Position numbers and translations under genes: made by a program. The notes beneath the pieces were generated by a model. That model saw only the letters and a list, made by a program, of their open reading frames with translations. It was not told the DNA's origin and searched no databases. This document shows, piece after piece, positions 20,829-29,894 of a stretch of DNA of 64,000 nucleotides (position 1 is the stretch's first letter; each line of letters begins with the position of its first letter). The stretch comes from Neisseria lactamica (GTDB taxonomy: Bacteria; Pseudomonadota; Gammaproteobacteria; Burkholderiales; Neisseriaceae): positions 1,922,001 to 1,986,000 of the forward strand of contig NZ_LR590477.1 of assembly GCF_901482445.1 (NCBI RefSeq). Reading direction: 5' to 3'.

Positions 20829-20948
20829 TACAATCCTTTCCGCTGATTACCGCTGCCGTTTCTCCCTTTTCGGCAGTGCAGCAAGTAAGACGTTTTCCCG
20901 CAATGTATTGACCATTCATACTTACCCTTGGTATGAATGGTTTTTTTT
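20829..20948 (+). ncRNA. Candidate small RNA ending in a strong terminator
   Basis: The 216-base gap after the phosphatase gene holds a -10 like TACAAT (20829-20834) and, downstream, a hairpin CTGCCG/CGGCAG with a pyrimidine loop TTTCTCCCTTTT. An intrinsic terminator follows: CCATTCATAC (20912-20921) pairs with GTATGAATGG (20931-20940), then eight T. The implied transcript of about 108 bases has no open frame. The loop contains UCUCCC, complementary to a Shine-Dalgarno, which is common in base-pairing regulators. No good -35 is visible at the right spacing, so an activator would be needed. Alternatively it is simply the phosphatase terminator with a structured 3' end. Confidence 0.4.
20912..20948 (+). 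terminator. Strong intrinsic terminator
   Basis: A perfect 10-base stem with a 9-base loop is followed by eight T on the + strand. It serves the upstream phosphatase gene, a possible small RNA, or both. Confidence 0.85.
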
Positions 20949-20959
20949 GCACGTTGAAA

Positions 20960-20985
20960 ATGCCGTCTGAACGTTCAGACGGCAT
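20960..20985. terminator. Perfect uptake-sequence palindrome downstream of ychJ-like gene
   Basis: ATGCCGTCTGAAC and GTTCAGACGGCAT meet without a loop base, with A- and T-runs at both ends. It lies 3 bases from the stop of the leftward ychJ-like gene. Confidence 0.8.
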
Positions 20986-20987
20986 TT

Positions 20988-21473
20988 TTATGCGACAGGT
21001 TGCAGATATTTGCCGCAGCAGGCTTTGAATTTTTTGCCCGATCCGCAAATGCAGGGTTGTTTCATCGCAGGATGCGGAACGGTGGGATCGATAAAATACC
21101 ATTGTCCGCCGATGTTGACGAAGCCGGACAGTTCGTGATGCGCGGATCGGTGTTGTCCGTCTCGGAAGTAGGCTTCAAATTCGACTTGGGCGTGCTGTTT
21201 GCCGAAGTTGCGGTGTGCGATGACATTCAAGCCCAGCCATTCGGTTTCTCTGCTCCACTGCATCAGTTCGGCGGCATCGAGGAATGTTTGTTGCGCCGGA
21301 ACGGTGGTGGCGACAATGTAATCTATCAGATGCAGGACGTATGCGCTGTATCGGGCGCGCATCAGCATTTCGGCTGTCGCCGGCAGGATATGGCGCAGAT
21401 GAAGCAGTCGGCAGCAGCCGGCATAGCTTGTGCCTGAACCGCAGGGGCAGGGCGGGGTGTGGTGTGTGTTCAT
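20988..21473 (-). CDS. ychJ: YchJ-like SEC-C motif protein
   Basis: This 161-residue protein carries two zinc-binding SEC-C type motifs, one at each end: CPCGSGTSYAGCC near residue 9 and CICGSGKKFKACC near the C-terminus. The middle is the YchJ NTF2-like domain (EMLMRARYSAYVLHLIDYIVATT). The function of YchJ is not established. I place the start at the ATG 21473, preceded by GTGAGGAAA, rather than the adjacent TTG. Confidence 0.85.
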   Translation of the reverse strand: MNTHHTPPCPCGSGTSYAGCCRLLHLRHILPATAEMLMRARYSAYVLHLIDYIVATTVPAQQTFLDAAELMQWSRETEWLGLNVIAHRNFGKQHAQVEFEAYFRDGQHRSAHHELSGFVNIGGQWYFIDPTVPHPAMKQPCICGSGKKFKACCGKYLQPVA

Positions 21474-21619
21474 CAAAATTTCCTCACCGGTTGAAACCCC
21501 TCCCTTTAGGGAGGATAATCAAATTGGGAGAGATGTAACCTCTTCCAATTCAGGGCAACACGTAGGGCGACGCTTTATGTGTCGCCCTGTGTGTTGAAAC
21601 ATTTTGTTTGGGAATGCAA

Positions 21620-21645
21620 ATGCCGTCTGAAGGCTTCAGACGGCA
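21620..21645. terminator. Uptake-sequence palindrome downstream of fabG
   Basis: ATGCCGTCTGAAG and CTTCAGACGGCAT form a near-loopless palindrome just after the leftward fabG stop at 21665. Confidence 0.8.
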
Positions 21646-21664
21646 TTGCCGGCACGGCAGCCCG

Positions 21665-22411
21665 TCAGGGCATCAGCATACCGCCGTTGACGTGCAGCGT
21701 CTGACCGGTAATGTATTTCGCCTGATCGGAAGCGAGGAACAAAACCGCATCGGCAATGTCTTGCGCGTCGCCGAATCTGCCCAAGGCGGTTTGGGCGGTA
21801 AAGGCTTGGCGGGTTTCTTCTGGCAGGGCGCGGGTCATGTCGGTATCGATAAAGCCGGGGGCGACGCAGTTGACGGTAATGCCCCGGCTGCCGACTTCGC
21901 GCGCCATAGATTTGGCAAAACCAATCAAGCCCGCTTTTGCGGCGGCATAGTTGGTTTGACCGGCATTGCCCATCACGCCGACGACGGATGTGATGTTGAT
22001 GATGCGGCCGGAACGTTGTTTCATCATACCCCGCAAGACGGCTTTAGAAGCGCGGAACACGGATTTTAGGTTGACCTGCATGATGTCGTCCCACTCTTCT
22101 TCTTTCATACGCATCAGGAGGTTGTCGCGGGTGATGCCGGCGTTGTTGACCAGAATGTCGAGTTTGCCGAATGCTTTTTCGATGTCGGCAATCAGGCTTT
22201 CGACGGTTTCGGGTTCGGCGGAATTTAATACGCGACCTTCGCCGCCCCATTGCGCCAACCGCCCGCTAATCGCCGCCGCACCGCTCTCACTGGTCGCCGT
22301 ACCGATGACTTTGGCACCGGCTGCCGCCAGCGTGTCGGCAATCGCCGCGCCGATACCGCGCGATGCGCCTGTTACCAAAGCGATTTTGCCGCTTAAATCT
22401 TGTGTGCTCAT
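21665..22411 (-). CDS. fabG: 3-oxoacyl-ACP reductase FabG
   Basis: This 248-residue short-chain dehydrogenase carries out the NADPH-dependent reduction step in each fatty-acid elongation cycle. The cofactor motif TGASRGIG, the NNAG motif (DILVNNAGITRDNLL) and the catalytic Ser with YxxxK (NITSVVGVMGNAGQTNYAAAK) are present. The C-terminus ITGQTLHVNGGMLMP is typical FabG. It is separated from the fabH-fabD group by guaA and msbA, an arrangement that differs from the E. coli cluster. Confidence 0.96.
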   Translation of the reverse strand: MSTQDLSGKIALVTGASRGIGAAIADTLAAAGAKVIGTATSESGAAAISGRLAQWGGEGRVLNSAEPETVESLIADIEKAFGKLDILVNNAGITRDNLLMRMKEEEWDDIMQVNLKSVFRASKAVLRGMMKQRSGRIINITSVVGVMGNAGQTNYAAAKAGLIGFAKSMAREVGSRGITVNCVAPGFIDTDMTRALPEETRQAFTAQTALGRFGDAQDIADAVLFLASDQAKYITGQTLHVNGGMLMP

Positions 22412-22472
22412 ATTTTTTCCTTTTTTCCGATAATCGAAGGACTGCGCCGGACGGTGCAGCCCTGTTTGCTGT

Positions 22473-24041
22473 TTATTCCCACTCGATGGTGGCAGGCGGT
22501 TTGCCGCTCACATCGTAAACCACGCGGTTGATGCCTTTGACTTCGTTGATGATGCGGTTGGACACGCGGCCGAGCAGTGAGTATGGCAGTTCTGCCCAGT
22601 GTGCGGTCATAAAGTCGCTGGTGATGACGGCACGCAGCGCGACGACGTAGTCGTAAGTGCGTCCGTCGCCCATTACGCCGACGGATTTGACGGGCAGGAA
22701 GACGGCGAAGGCTTGGCTGGTCAGGTCATACCAAGGCGTGCCGTTTTCGTCGGTAGTGTTGCGTAATTCTTGAATGAAAATGTCGTCTGCTTGACGGAGC
22801 AAGTCGGCGTATTCTTTTTTCACTTCGCCCAAGATGCGCACGCCCAAACCTGGACCCGGGAACGGATGACGGTACACCATTTCGCGCGGCAAGCCCAAAG
22901 CAACGCCCAGTTCGCGCACTTCGTCTTTGAACAAATCGCGCAACGGCTCAAGCAGCTTGAGCTTCATGTTTTCAGGCAGGCCGCCGACGTTGTGGTGCGA
23001 TTTGATGGCGTGGGCTTTTTTGGTTTTCGCGCCTGCGGATTCGATTACGTCAGGGTAAATCGTACCTTGCGCCAGCCATTTGGCGTTGGTAAGTTTTTTC
23101 TCTTCGGCATCAAATACTTCGATAAATTCCGCGCCGATGATTTTGCGTTTTTTCTCAGGGTCGGTCACGCCGGCGAGTTTCGCCATAAACTGCCCTTCGG
23201 CATCGACGTGAATCACTTTCACGCCCAAGTTGCGGGCAAACATATCCATCACCATTTTGCCTTCGTTCAGGCGCAACAAACCGTGATCGACGAACACGCA
23301 GGTCAGTTGGTCGCCGATGGCACGGTGAATCAGTGCGGCGGCTACGGAAGAGTCCACGCCGCCGGACAGACCCAAAATCACTTCGTCGCTGCCGACCTGT
23401 TCGCGGATTTTGGCAACGGCTTCTTCGATGTAGTTCGGCATCGTCCAGCCCGGTTGCGCGCCGCAGATGTCCAAGACAAAGCGGTTCAACAGGGCGCGGC
23501 CTTGTTTGGTGTGGGTAACTTCGGGGTGGAACTGGATGCCGTAGAATTGTTTTTCGGCGTTTTCCATCATGGCAATCGGGCAGGACGGGGTGTCGCCGAT
23601 GACGGCGAAACCGTCGGGCAGTTTGGACACTTTGTCGCCGTGGCTCATCCATACGTCGAGCGTGTTGGGCGTGTCGTCTTGAATGCCGCGTGTCAGCTCA
23701 CTGTCGATGGTTTTGACTTGCGCGTAACCGAATTCGCGCTGGTTGCCGGGCTGCACTTCGCCGCCCAAGTGGTGCGCCATAAACTGCATTCCGTAGCAGA
23801 TGCCCAAAACCGGAATGCCCAAATCAAAAATACCGGTATCGGCTTGGTAGTCGGATTCGTAAACGGAATTAGGGCCGCCGGAAAGGATGATGCCTTTGGG
23901 GTTGAAGGCTTTGATTTCGTCCAAAGGCATATCGAAGGAATGCAGTTCGCAGTAAACGTGGGCTTCGCGCACGCGGCGGGCGATCAGTTGGGTAACTTGC
24001 GAACCGAAGTCGAGGATGAGAATTTTGTCTTGGGTCATCAT
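22473..24041 (-). CDS. guaA: GMP synthase (glutamine-hydrolysing)
   Basis: This 522-residue enzyme converts XMP to GMP using glutamine and ATP. The N-terminal class I amidotransferase domain shows the nucleophile elbow GICYGMQ and the His/Glu of QFHPEVTHT. The ATP-pyrophosphatase domain has the PP-loop SGGVDSS, and the C-terminal dimer domain ends PPATIEWE, typical of GuaA. Two consecutive Met codons (24041, 24038) could start it. Upstream ribosome-binding signals are weak. Confidence 0.97.
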   Translation of the reverse strand: MMTQDKILILDFGSQVTQLIARRVREAHVYCELHSFDMPLDEIKAFNPKGIILSGGPNSVYESDYQADTGIFDLGIPVLGICYGMQFMAHHLGGEVQPGNQREFGYAQVKTIDSELTRGIQDDTPNTLDVWMSHGDKVSKLPDGFAVIGDTPSCPIAMMENAEKQFYGIQFHPEVTHTKQGRALLNRFVLDICGAQPGWTMPNYIEEAVAKIREQVGSDEVILGLSGGVDSSVAAALIHRAIGDQLTCVFVDHGLLRLNEGKMVMDMFARNLGVKVIHVDAEGQFMAKLAGVTDPEKKRKIIGAEFIEVFDAEEKKLTNAKWLAQGTIYPDVIESAGAKTKKAHAIKSHHNVGGLPENMKLKLLEPLRDLFKDEVRELGVALGLPREMVYRHPFPGPGLGVRILGEVKKEYADLLRQADDIFIQELRNTTDENGTPWYDLTSQAFAVFLPVKSVGVMGDGRTYDYVVALRAVITSDFMTAHWAELPYSLLGRVSNRIINEVKGINRVVYDVSGKPPATIEWE

Positions 24042-24086
24042 TGTGTTTTCAACGGGTGGTGTTTGAAAAAAGCCGTCTGAACAAAA

Positions 24087-24503
24087 TCAGTGGGCTAAGA
24101 GGAGGCTGACGACGGCATCGGTCTGTTGACCGATGGTGTCGTCGGAATTTTTGGCGGTGTATTTGATACGTTTGACTTCGTATTGGGGCGTGCGTATCAG
24201 TACGGAGATTTTCTTTATCTGTTTGGTGTTGCCGGTTGAGTGGTAGCGCAGATTGTATTTGCATTCGGGCGAGTATAGGCGGCGATCGCCCAAGGTAACG
24301 GTTTCGCTGCTGATGCCTCTTGCACTAAGGGACGCTGCCAATTCTTGATGATAGGCGGGTGGGGTGCTTTTGCTGTTTGGAATGATGCAGATATGTTTGA
24401 TTTGGGCAATGTCTTCAGGCTTGCCGGTTTTGATGTAGGTGCGGCTTGAGCAGGCGCCAAGCAGGAAAATCGCACCTGTAACAGCCAATAGGGTATGTTT
24501 CAT
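24087..24503 (-). CDS. Putative lipoprotein of unknown function
   Basis: This 138-residue protein begins MKHTLLAVTGAIFLLGAC, a signal peptide with lipobox, preceded by AAGGAACAATA. The mature part has YIKTGKPEDIAQIKHICII and a segment KISVLIRTPQYEVKRIKYTAK but shows no motif I recognise. It lies between guaA and msbA, on the same strand as both. A role in the envelope is inferred from the signal only. Confidence 0.8.
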   Translation of the reverse strand: MKHTLLAVTGAIFLLGACSSRTYIKTGKPEDIAQIKHICIIPNSKSTPPAYHQELAASLSARGISSETVTLGDRRLYSPECKYNLRYHSTGNTKQIKKISVLIRTPQYEVKRIKYTAKNSDDTIGQQTDAVVSLLLAH

Positions 24504-24560
24504 TATTGTTCCTTTTTCGGTGGTTTCAATTTTAGCCAACCTCGCGGAGATTGGGGGCGT

Positions 24561-26429
24561 TTATGCCGTCTGAACGGCGGCTGCGTCTTTTTTGGAAATG
24601 TTGCGCAGCATCGTGTAGTAGCCGTTTTGGGACATCAGTTGTTCGTGTGTGCCTTGTTCGATGATTTTGCCGTCGTCCATCACGATGATGCGGTCGGCTC
24701 CTTCGATGGTGGTCAGGCGGTGGGCGACGATGATGCCGGTGCGGTTTTCCATCAGGCGTTCGAGCGCTTGTTGGACGAGGCGTTCGGATTCGTTGTCCAA
24801 CGCGCTGGTGGCTTCATCCAATAATAATATCGGCGCGTCTTTCAAAATGGCGCGGGCGATGGCGACGCGTTGCCGCTGTCCGCCGGATAAGTTGCTGCCG
24901 TTTGATCCGATGGGCTGGTGCAGTCCGAGCGGGGAACTGTCAATCAGGCTTTGCAGGTTGGCGGCTTGGAGGGCGGACAGGACTTCGGATTCGCCCGCGT
25001 CGGGACGGCTGTAGCGGACGTTTTCAAACAGGGTGTCGTCAAACAGGAATACGTCTTGGGAGACGAGGGCGAATTGGGCGCGCAGGCAGTCGAGTTTGAT
25101 GTCGGCGATGTCGATACCGTCTATGCAGATGTTGCCGGCAGACGGTTCGACAAAGCGGGGCAGCAGGTTGACGACGGTGGATTTGCCGCTGCCGGAACGT
25201 CCGACCAGGGCGACGCGTTCGCCTTGTCTGATGTCGAGGTTGAAGCCGTCGAGGGCTTTGATGCCGTCTGAACGGTATTCGACATCGACGTTGCGGAAGC
25301 TGATGCGCCCTTCGACACGCTGCGGCGCGAGCGTGCCTTTGTCCTGTTCGGGCGGGGTGTCGAGAAATGCACATACGCCGTCGGCGGCGAGGAACATCGT
25401 CTGCATCGGGATGCTGATGTTGGCAAGGCTTTTGATGGGTGCGTACATTTGCAGCATCGCGACGATGAATGCCATAAATTCGCCGATGGTGGTGTAGCCG
25501 TTTTGGCTTTGCCACAGGGCGATGAAGATGACGACGGCGAGGGCGATCGAGGCAATCAGTTCGCTGAACGGGGAATGTGCCGCCGTTGCCTGCGTGATTT
25601 TTTTGCTGAGGCGGACGATGGTGCGGTTGACCGCGTCGAACCGGTTTGCCGCCTGCGCCTGCCCGTTGAACAGCTTGACGACGCGGTGTCCCTGATGGGT
25701 TTCGGCAATCACGTTGTTCATCGTGCCTATGCTTTTTTGCGAGTCGGAAATGACGTGTTTCAGACGGTCGCGGTAGTAGCGCGAGAGCAGGGAGAGCAGG
25801 GGGAACATCAGGACGACGATGAGGCTGAGCTGCCAGTTGAGGTAAAGCAGGACGATGGTCAGGCCGGTAACAATCATCGTGTCGCGCGTGAGGACGGTAA
25901 AGATGTCGCTGGCGTTACTGACCGACTGTTCGGTCAGGTTGAGCATATTCATCAGTACGGTGCCGGACGGCGTTTCCTGATGGTAGCGGGAGGAAAGGGT
26001 CAGCATTTTGGCAAACATATCTTTGCGGATTTTGCTGATGGTCATCACGGAGACCCAAGTCATCAGATAGGTGCTGGTAAAGCGGCAGATGCCGCGGATG
26101 ACGACGAGAATGATGAGAAAGAGCGGGACGGTCCAGATTTTGTTTTCCGTCCCCCAAACCATATAGGTAAACTGTTCGCGCCAGTTTTGCAGGGTGGAAA
26201 TGATGCCGGCGGCGGCGGACAGCTCGGGCGGCGCGGCGGGCGCGGAAAAGCCGTGGTTGATCAGGGGGGCGATGAAGGCGGCAAGGTAGCTTTCGGTGGC
26301 GGCAACGCCGAAAATGGCAATCAGGGCGGCAACGATGCGGATTTTGTAGGGGCGGACGTATGCCATCAGGCGCATAAAGCTGCGCGCGTCTTCTTTTTTA
26401 AACAGTCCGAAAGTCAGTTTTTCTATCAT
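24561..26429 (-). CDS. msbA: Lipid A/LOS ABC exporter MsbA
   Basis: This 622-residue fused permease-ATPase of the type IV ABC exporter class moves lipid A-core (LOS) across the inner membrane. Six membrane helices occupy about residues 20-320. The ATPase has Walker A VGRSGSGKST, signature LSGGQRQR and Walker B PILLLDEATSALD. Extra length in the first periplasmic loop (APAAPPELSAAAG) is seen. An uptake sequence overlaps its 3' end (about 24563-24574). The close presence of LOS genes at 14-18 kb is only loose linkage. Confidence 0.93.
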   Translation of the reverse strand: MIEKLTFGLFKKEDARSFMRLMAYVRPYKIRIVAALIAIFGVAATESYLAAFIAPLINHGFSAPAAPPELSAAAGIISTLQNWREQFTYMVWGTENKIWTVPLFLIILVVIRGICRFTSTYLMTWVSVMTISKIRKDMFAKMLTLSSRYHQETPSGTVLMNMLNLTEQSVSNASDIFTVLTRDTMIVTGLTIVLLYLNWQLSLIVVLMFPLLSLLSRYYRDRLKHVISDSQKSIGTMNNVIAETHQGHRVVKLFNGQAQAANRFDAVNRTIVRLSKKITQATAAHSPFSELIASIALAVVIFIALWQSQNGYTTIGEFMAFIVAMLQMYAPIKSLANISIPMQTMFLAADGVCAFLDTPPEQDKGTLAPQRVEGRISFRNVDVEYRSDGIKALDGFNLDIRQGERVALVGRSGSGKSTVVNLLPRFVEPSAGNICIDGIDIADIKLDCLRAQFALVSQDVFLFDDTLFENVRYSRPDAGESEVLSALQAANLQSLIDSSPLGLHQPIGSNGSNLSGGQRQRVAIARAILKDAPILLLDEATSALDNESERLVQQALERLMENRTGIIVAHRLTTIEGADRIIVMDDGKIIEQGTHEQLMSQNGYYTMLRNISKKDAAAVQTA

Positions 26430-26523
26430 ATCGGTGGGGCGGGAACTGCAACGGCAGCCGCTGTCGGTGGTTTGGTCGGGATGGATTATAGCGTAAATAT
26501 GCGGCTGTTTGCCGTTCGGACGT

Positions 26524-26556
26524 GAAAAGCAGCCTGAAGAGGGCAGGCTGCTTTTT
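26524..26556. terminator. Intrinsic terminator downstream of fabD
   Basis: AGCAGCCTG (26528-26536) pairs with CAGGCTGCT (26544-26552), with T-runs available on either strand. It lies 12 bases past the leftward fabD stop. Confidence 0.75.
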
Positions 26557-26567
26557 GCGGAACGAAG

Positions 26568-27494
26568 TCAGTGCGCTTCGATAAAGGCGGCAACCTGTCC
26601 GGCATCGGTCAGCGCGCTGCACGCGGCGGCCTTGTTGATGCGTTTTGCCAGACCTGCCAGAACTTTGCCCGGGCCGCATTCGGCGGATTCGGCAATGCCG
26701 TCTGAAACGAGGGCGTTGACGGTTTCCGTCCAGCGTACGGGGCTGTAAAGCTGGCGGACGAGCGCGTCTTTGATTTTGTCGGCATCATCGTAGGCGGCAA
26801 CGTCGGCGTTGTGGATGACGCGGATTTGCGGCTGCTTGATTTCAACGGTTTTCAGGGCTTCGGCAAGTTTGTCGGCGGCGGGTTTCATCAGGCTGCAATG
26901 GGAAGGTACGGACACGGGCAGCGGCAGGGCGCGTTTGGCGCCGGCTTCTTTGGCGGCAAGCATAGCGCGCTCGACGGCGGCGGCATTGCCTGCAATCACG
27001 ACTTGTCCGGGCGAGTTGAAGTTGACGGCTTCAACCACTTCATCCTGTGCGGATTCGGCGCAAATTTGTTTTACCTGTTCATCTTCCAAGCCGAGAATCG
27101 CCGCCATTGCGCCCACGCCTTGCGGTACGGCGGACTGCATCAGTTCGGCGCGCAGGCGCACGAGTTTGACGGCATCGGTAAAATCCAATGCGCCGGCGGC
27201 AACGAGTGCGGTGTATTCGCCGAGGCTGTGTCCGGCAACGGCGGCAGGCGTTTTGCCGCCCGCTTCCGAATAGGCGCGGTAAACGGCAACGCCGGCGGCG
27301 AGCATAATGGGCTGGGTGTTGACGGTTTGACCGATGATTTCGGCATCGCTGCCGTTAATCATCGCCCACAAGTCCTGCCCCAATATGGCGGAGGCTTCGG
27401 CAAAGGTGTTTTTAACGACGGCGTGTCCGGCAAAGCCGTTCATCATACCGAGGCTTTGGGAACCTTGTCCGGGAAAAAAGAAGGCAAAAGACAT
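26568..27494 (-). CDS. fabD: Malonyl-CoA:ACP transacylase FabD
   Basis: This 308-residue enzyme loads malonate on acyl carrier protein. The active-site elbow is AVAGHSLGEYTALVAAG, and the N-terminus FAFFFPGQGSQSLGMM is a family signature, with QPIMLAAGVAVYRA further on. VSVPSHCSLM contains the catalytic histidine. AAAGGAATACT precedes the ATG. It belongs to the leftward plsX-fabH-fabD group. Confidence 0.96.
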   Translation of the reverse strand: MSFAFFFPGQGSQSLGMMNGFAGHAVVKNTFAEASAILGQDLWAMINGSDAEIIGQTVNTQPIMLAAGVAVYRAYSEAGGKTPAAVAGHSLGEYTALVAAGALDFTDAVKLVRLRAELMQSAVPQGVGAMAAILGLEDEQVKQICAESAQDEVVEAVNFNSPGQVVIAGNAAAVERAMLAAKEAGAKRALPLPVSVPSHCSLMKPAADKLAEALKTVEIKQPQIRVIHNADVAAYDDADKIKDALVRQLYSPVRWTETVNALVSDGIAESAECGPGKVLAGLAKRINKAAACSALTDAGQVAAFIEAH

Positions 27495-27519
27495 AGTATT
27501 CCTTTGTTGGGTTGGATTG

Positions 27520-27891
27520 TCAGAGATGTTGCCCGAGTTTTACAAAAAGTTCGGGCGGAACGAAATAATCAATCAGGATGCAGGTCGCTAGGACATTGCC
27601 CGAAACAGTCAGACGGAACAGCACAACAAAACGCTTTTTCGCCGTTTTATGCCTGAATATCCTGCTGCCCAAGTATGCGCCCGTCCAACCGCCGAACAAG
27701 GCAGGCAGCAGCAGGCGGTGTTCGGGAATGCGGCGTTTTCCCTGTACGGCACGCCGTTTGTCGATGCCGTAAAGTGCAAACGTGTAGAGGGATAATATTG
27801 AGTAACACGCACCCAATACGGGGAAAAACATCGAGACGGCAGGTAAAAATGCCGCACACGCAATCGGTTTGAGGAGGGTTGGCCGCTTCAT
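27520..27891 (-). CDS. DUF1294-like small membrane protein
   Basis: This 123-residue protein has about three hydrophobic spans. The stretch YGIDKRRAVQGKRRIPEHRLLLPALFGG, recognised here by its parts YGIDKRRA and RIPEHRLL, with AYLGSRIFRHKTAKKRF after it, is the hallmark of the DUF1294 family. Its function is unknown. It sits between fabH and fabD on the same strand and is flanked on the right by an uptake-sequence hairpin. Confidence 0.75.
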   Translation of the reverse strand: MKRPTLLKPIACAAFLPAVSMFFPVLGACYSILSLYTFALYGIDKRRAVQGKRRIPEHRLLLPALFGGWTGAYLGSRIFRHKTAKKRFVVLFRLTVSGNVLATCILIDYFVPPELFVKLGQHL

Positions 27892-27901
27892 GGTAAGGGA
27901 A

Positions 27902-27932
27902 ATGCCGTCTGAAAGCCTGTTTCAGACGGCAT
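27902..27932. terminator. Uptake-sequence hairpin between fabH and the DUF1294 gene
   Basis: ATGCCGTCTGAAA and TTTCAGACGGCAT are inverted around 5 bases, 5 bases after the leftward fabH stop at 27938. Confidence 0.75.
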
Positions 27933-27937
27933 CGGGT

Positions 27938-28900
27938 TCAATATTGCAACAGCACCGCGCCCCACGCGAAACCGCCGCCGATGCCTTCGAGCAGCAGGTT
28001 TTGACCGCGTTTGATTTGTCCGTTGCTGATGCCCGCGTCCAAAGCCAGCGGAATCGAGGCGGCGGAAGTATTGCCGTGGTCTTGGACGGTTAAGATCACT
28101 TTGTCCATACTTAAGTTCAAATGTTTGGCGGTCGATTCGATGATGCGGCGGTTTGCCTGATGGGGAACAATCCAGTCGATTTGTTCGGCGGTATAACCGG
28201 CTTCGCTGATGACTTCGTCGGCGATTTTTGCCAGCATTTTGACGGCAAACTTGAACACGCCGGGGCCGTCCATTTTGACGTAGGGAGAGCCGCAGATTTG
28301 TCCGTCGGCAATTTTCCCGGGGGCGTTGAGTAGGTTCAGATAATTGCCGTCGGCTTTGAGTTTGCCGTGGATGATGCCCGGTTTGTCGGACGCGCTTAAA
28401 ACCACCGCGCCCGCGCCGTCGCCGAACAATACGCAGGTTGTGCGGTCGTTCCAGTCGACGATGCGGCTGAAAGTTTCCGCACCGATGACCAGCGCGTTTT
28501 TCGCCATACCGCTTTTAATGTAGGCGTTTGCCGTCGTCAGCGCGTACATAAAGCCGGCGCACACCGCCTGCACGTCGAAGGCGGGGCAGCCGTTGGTTAT
28601 GCCCAATTTTTGCTGCACGATGGTCGCAGTAGACGGAAACTGCATATCCGGCGTTGCCGTCGCCACGATAATCAGGTCGATTTCATTGCCGTTCAAACCT
28701 GCGGCATCCAGCGCGCGGCGCGCCGCTTCGGCGGCAAGGTCGCTGGTTTTTTCGTTTTCGGCTGCAATATGGCGGAACTTGATGCCCGTGCGCGCGGTAA
28801 TCCACTCGTCCGAAGTGTCCACTTTTTGGGCAAGGTCGTCATTGCTGACGCGGTTGGCGGGAAGATAGCTGCCCGTGCCGGAAATTTTGGCATACTGCAT
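27938..28900 (-). CDS. fabH: 3-oxoacyl-ACP synthase III FabH
   Basis: This 320-residue thiolase-fold enzyme starts fatty-acid synthesis by condensing acetyl-CoA with malonyl-ACP. The active-site cysteine is in [14 protein letters not shown], the histidine in [12 protein letters not shown] and the asparagine in [16 protein letters not shown], making the full Cys-His-Asn triad. Its C-terminus [13 protein letters not shown] is typical. It is downstream of plsX but the two are separated by the AT-rich immunity-like pair. Confidence 0.96.
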   Translation of the reverse strand: MQYAKISGTGSYLPANRVSNDDLAQKVDTSDEWITARTGIKFRHIAAENEKTSDLAAEAARRALDAAGLNGNEIDLIIVATATPDMQFPSTATIVQQKLGITNGCPAFDVQAVCAGFMYALTTANAYIKSGMAKNALVIGAETFSRIVDWNDRTTCVLFGDGAGAVVLSASDKPGIIHGKLKADGNYLNLLNAPGKIADGQICGSPYVKMDGPGVFKFAVKMLAKIADEVISEAGYTAEQIDWIVPHQANRRIIESTAKHLNLSMDKVILTVQDHGNTSAASIPLALDAGISNGQIKRGQNLLLEGIGGGFAWGAVLLQY

Positions 28901-29009
28901 AGGAACGCCCTTTTTAGAGAGTTGGTTCAGATTCGGCTATTGTAAGCGAAAACCGATGATTGCCCAATACGGGCAGGAGGCGGTGCGGGAAAGCGGCAGG
29001 CGGTTTGCA

Positions 29010-29045
29010 ATGCCGTCTGAAAGTCCGGGCTGCTTCAGACGGCAT
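29010..29045. terminator. Uptake-sequence hairpin upstream of fabH
   Basis: ATGCCGTCTGAA and TTCAGACGGCAT face each other over about 12 bases, between the fabH start and the stop of the leftward immunity-like gene at 29065. Confidence 0.75.
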
Positions 29046-29064
29046 TTTGATTGCCGGGTTTCCG

Positions 29065-29445
29065 TCAGACCATTGGTGCCGGTGTTTGTTTTTGTCTGAT
29101 AAATTCGGAAATGATATTTTGAATTGTAGAAATATTTTTAGCGATATGTTCGACAGGGTGGAAGTCTCCCCAAATTTCCATTGTCTTTCCGCTGTAATTT
29201 TCCGTTTTAAGGTTTTCGACTCCAATATCCCCGCCTTCTAAAATTGTTTGAATCATTGGCAAATAATATCCTTTTTCAAAATAGACAGTTAATTCGGTAT
29301 GGCCAAATTTGGGCTCGTGGATGATTCTGAAAACAAGGACGCCGGCTTTTTTCTCAAAATTTGATACGGAAAAAAAGCGATTGATTTCCCTAATGTCAGG
29401 GTTTTCCAAAACGGGGATTTGGATTCGCTCCCCGTTGTCTGCCAT
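29065..29445 (-). CDS. Hypothetical protein, possible immunity-type protein
   Basis: I do not recognise this protein of about 126 residues. It begins MADNGERIQIPVLENPDI at 29445 after GGCGGATTT; an in-frame TTG at 29490 would add 15 residues. It is acidic and soluble, with FRIIHEPKFGHTELTVYF and EIWGDFHPVEHIAKNI. Its composition is clearly more AT-rich than its neighbours, suggesting acquisition. It follows the small MafI-like gene within 63 bases, which hints at a paired immunity cassette. Confidence 0.6.
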   Translation of the reverse strand: MADNGERIQIPVLENPDIREINRFFSVSNFEKKAGVLVFRIIHEPKFGHTELTVYFEKGYYLPMIQTILEGGDIGVENLKTENYSGKTMEIWGDFHPVEHIAKNISTIQNIISEFIRQKQTPAPMV

Positions 29446-29507
29446 AAAAAATCCGCCAAAAATGACCGTCGATGTTTTTATTCTTATCAACCCATTGGCT
29501 TTATTGG

Positions 29508-29759
29508 TTAATCGGACGTGCTTTCTATCCCAAATTCCTTGTTGATAAAAGAAATTTCCCGGGATTCTTGTTCCGTCAGCCGGACATCGAAATCTTCGAT
29601 ATAAGTACACAGGATTTCAAAAGCCAGAAAACGTTCCGAATAATGAATATAATCCAATGCGGATTCAATCAGACGGGCATCAAGCCTGCCTTCAAGGGAT
29701 TTTCCTAACTTCATCATCCGTTTGTCTAATGCCCTCATCCGTTTTTCTAATGTCTTCAT
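29508..29759 (-). CDS. MafI-like small immunity protein (putative)
   Basis: This 83-residue protein resembles by pattern the MafI family of immunity proteins that protect against MafB polymorphic toxins: a helical N-terminus (LGKSLEGRLDARLIESALDYI), then HYSERFLAFEILCTYIEDFDV and a short acidic tail. Recognition is from pattern memory, not alignment. It is AT-rich, and no MafB toxin gene lies near, so it would be an orphan between fabH and plsX. Confidence 0.5.
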   Translation of the reverse strand: MKTLEKRMRALDKRMMKLGKSLEGRLDARLIESALDYIHYSERFLAFEILCTYIEDFDVRLTEQESREISFINKEFGIESTSD

Positions 29760-29849
29760 TTTTCAAATACTCCTTATTTTACAGGGAAGTATTTGGGAAG
29801 TGCCAGACAGGTGCATCGCCGTCCGCGCCCGCAGGTTCGGGGCGGGCGG

Positions 29850-29885
29850 ATGCCGTCTGAAAGGGGAGGCATCGTTCAGACGGCA
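29850..29885. terminator. Uptake-sequence hairpin downstream of plsX
   Basis: ATGCCGTCTGAA and TTCAGACGGCAT are inverted over about 12 bases, 10 bases from the leftward plsX stop. Confidence 0.75.
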
Positions 29886-29894
29886 TCGTGCGTG

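Noticed and set aside
22770..24080. A 436-codon open frame antisense to guaA
   Set aside because: Same reason: guaA on the other strand is complete and conserved.
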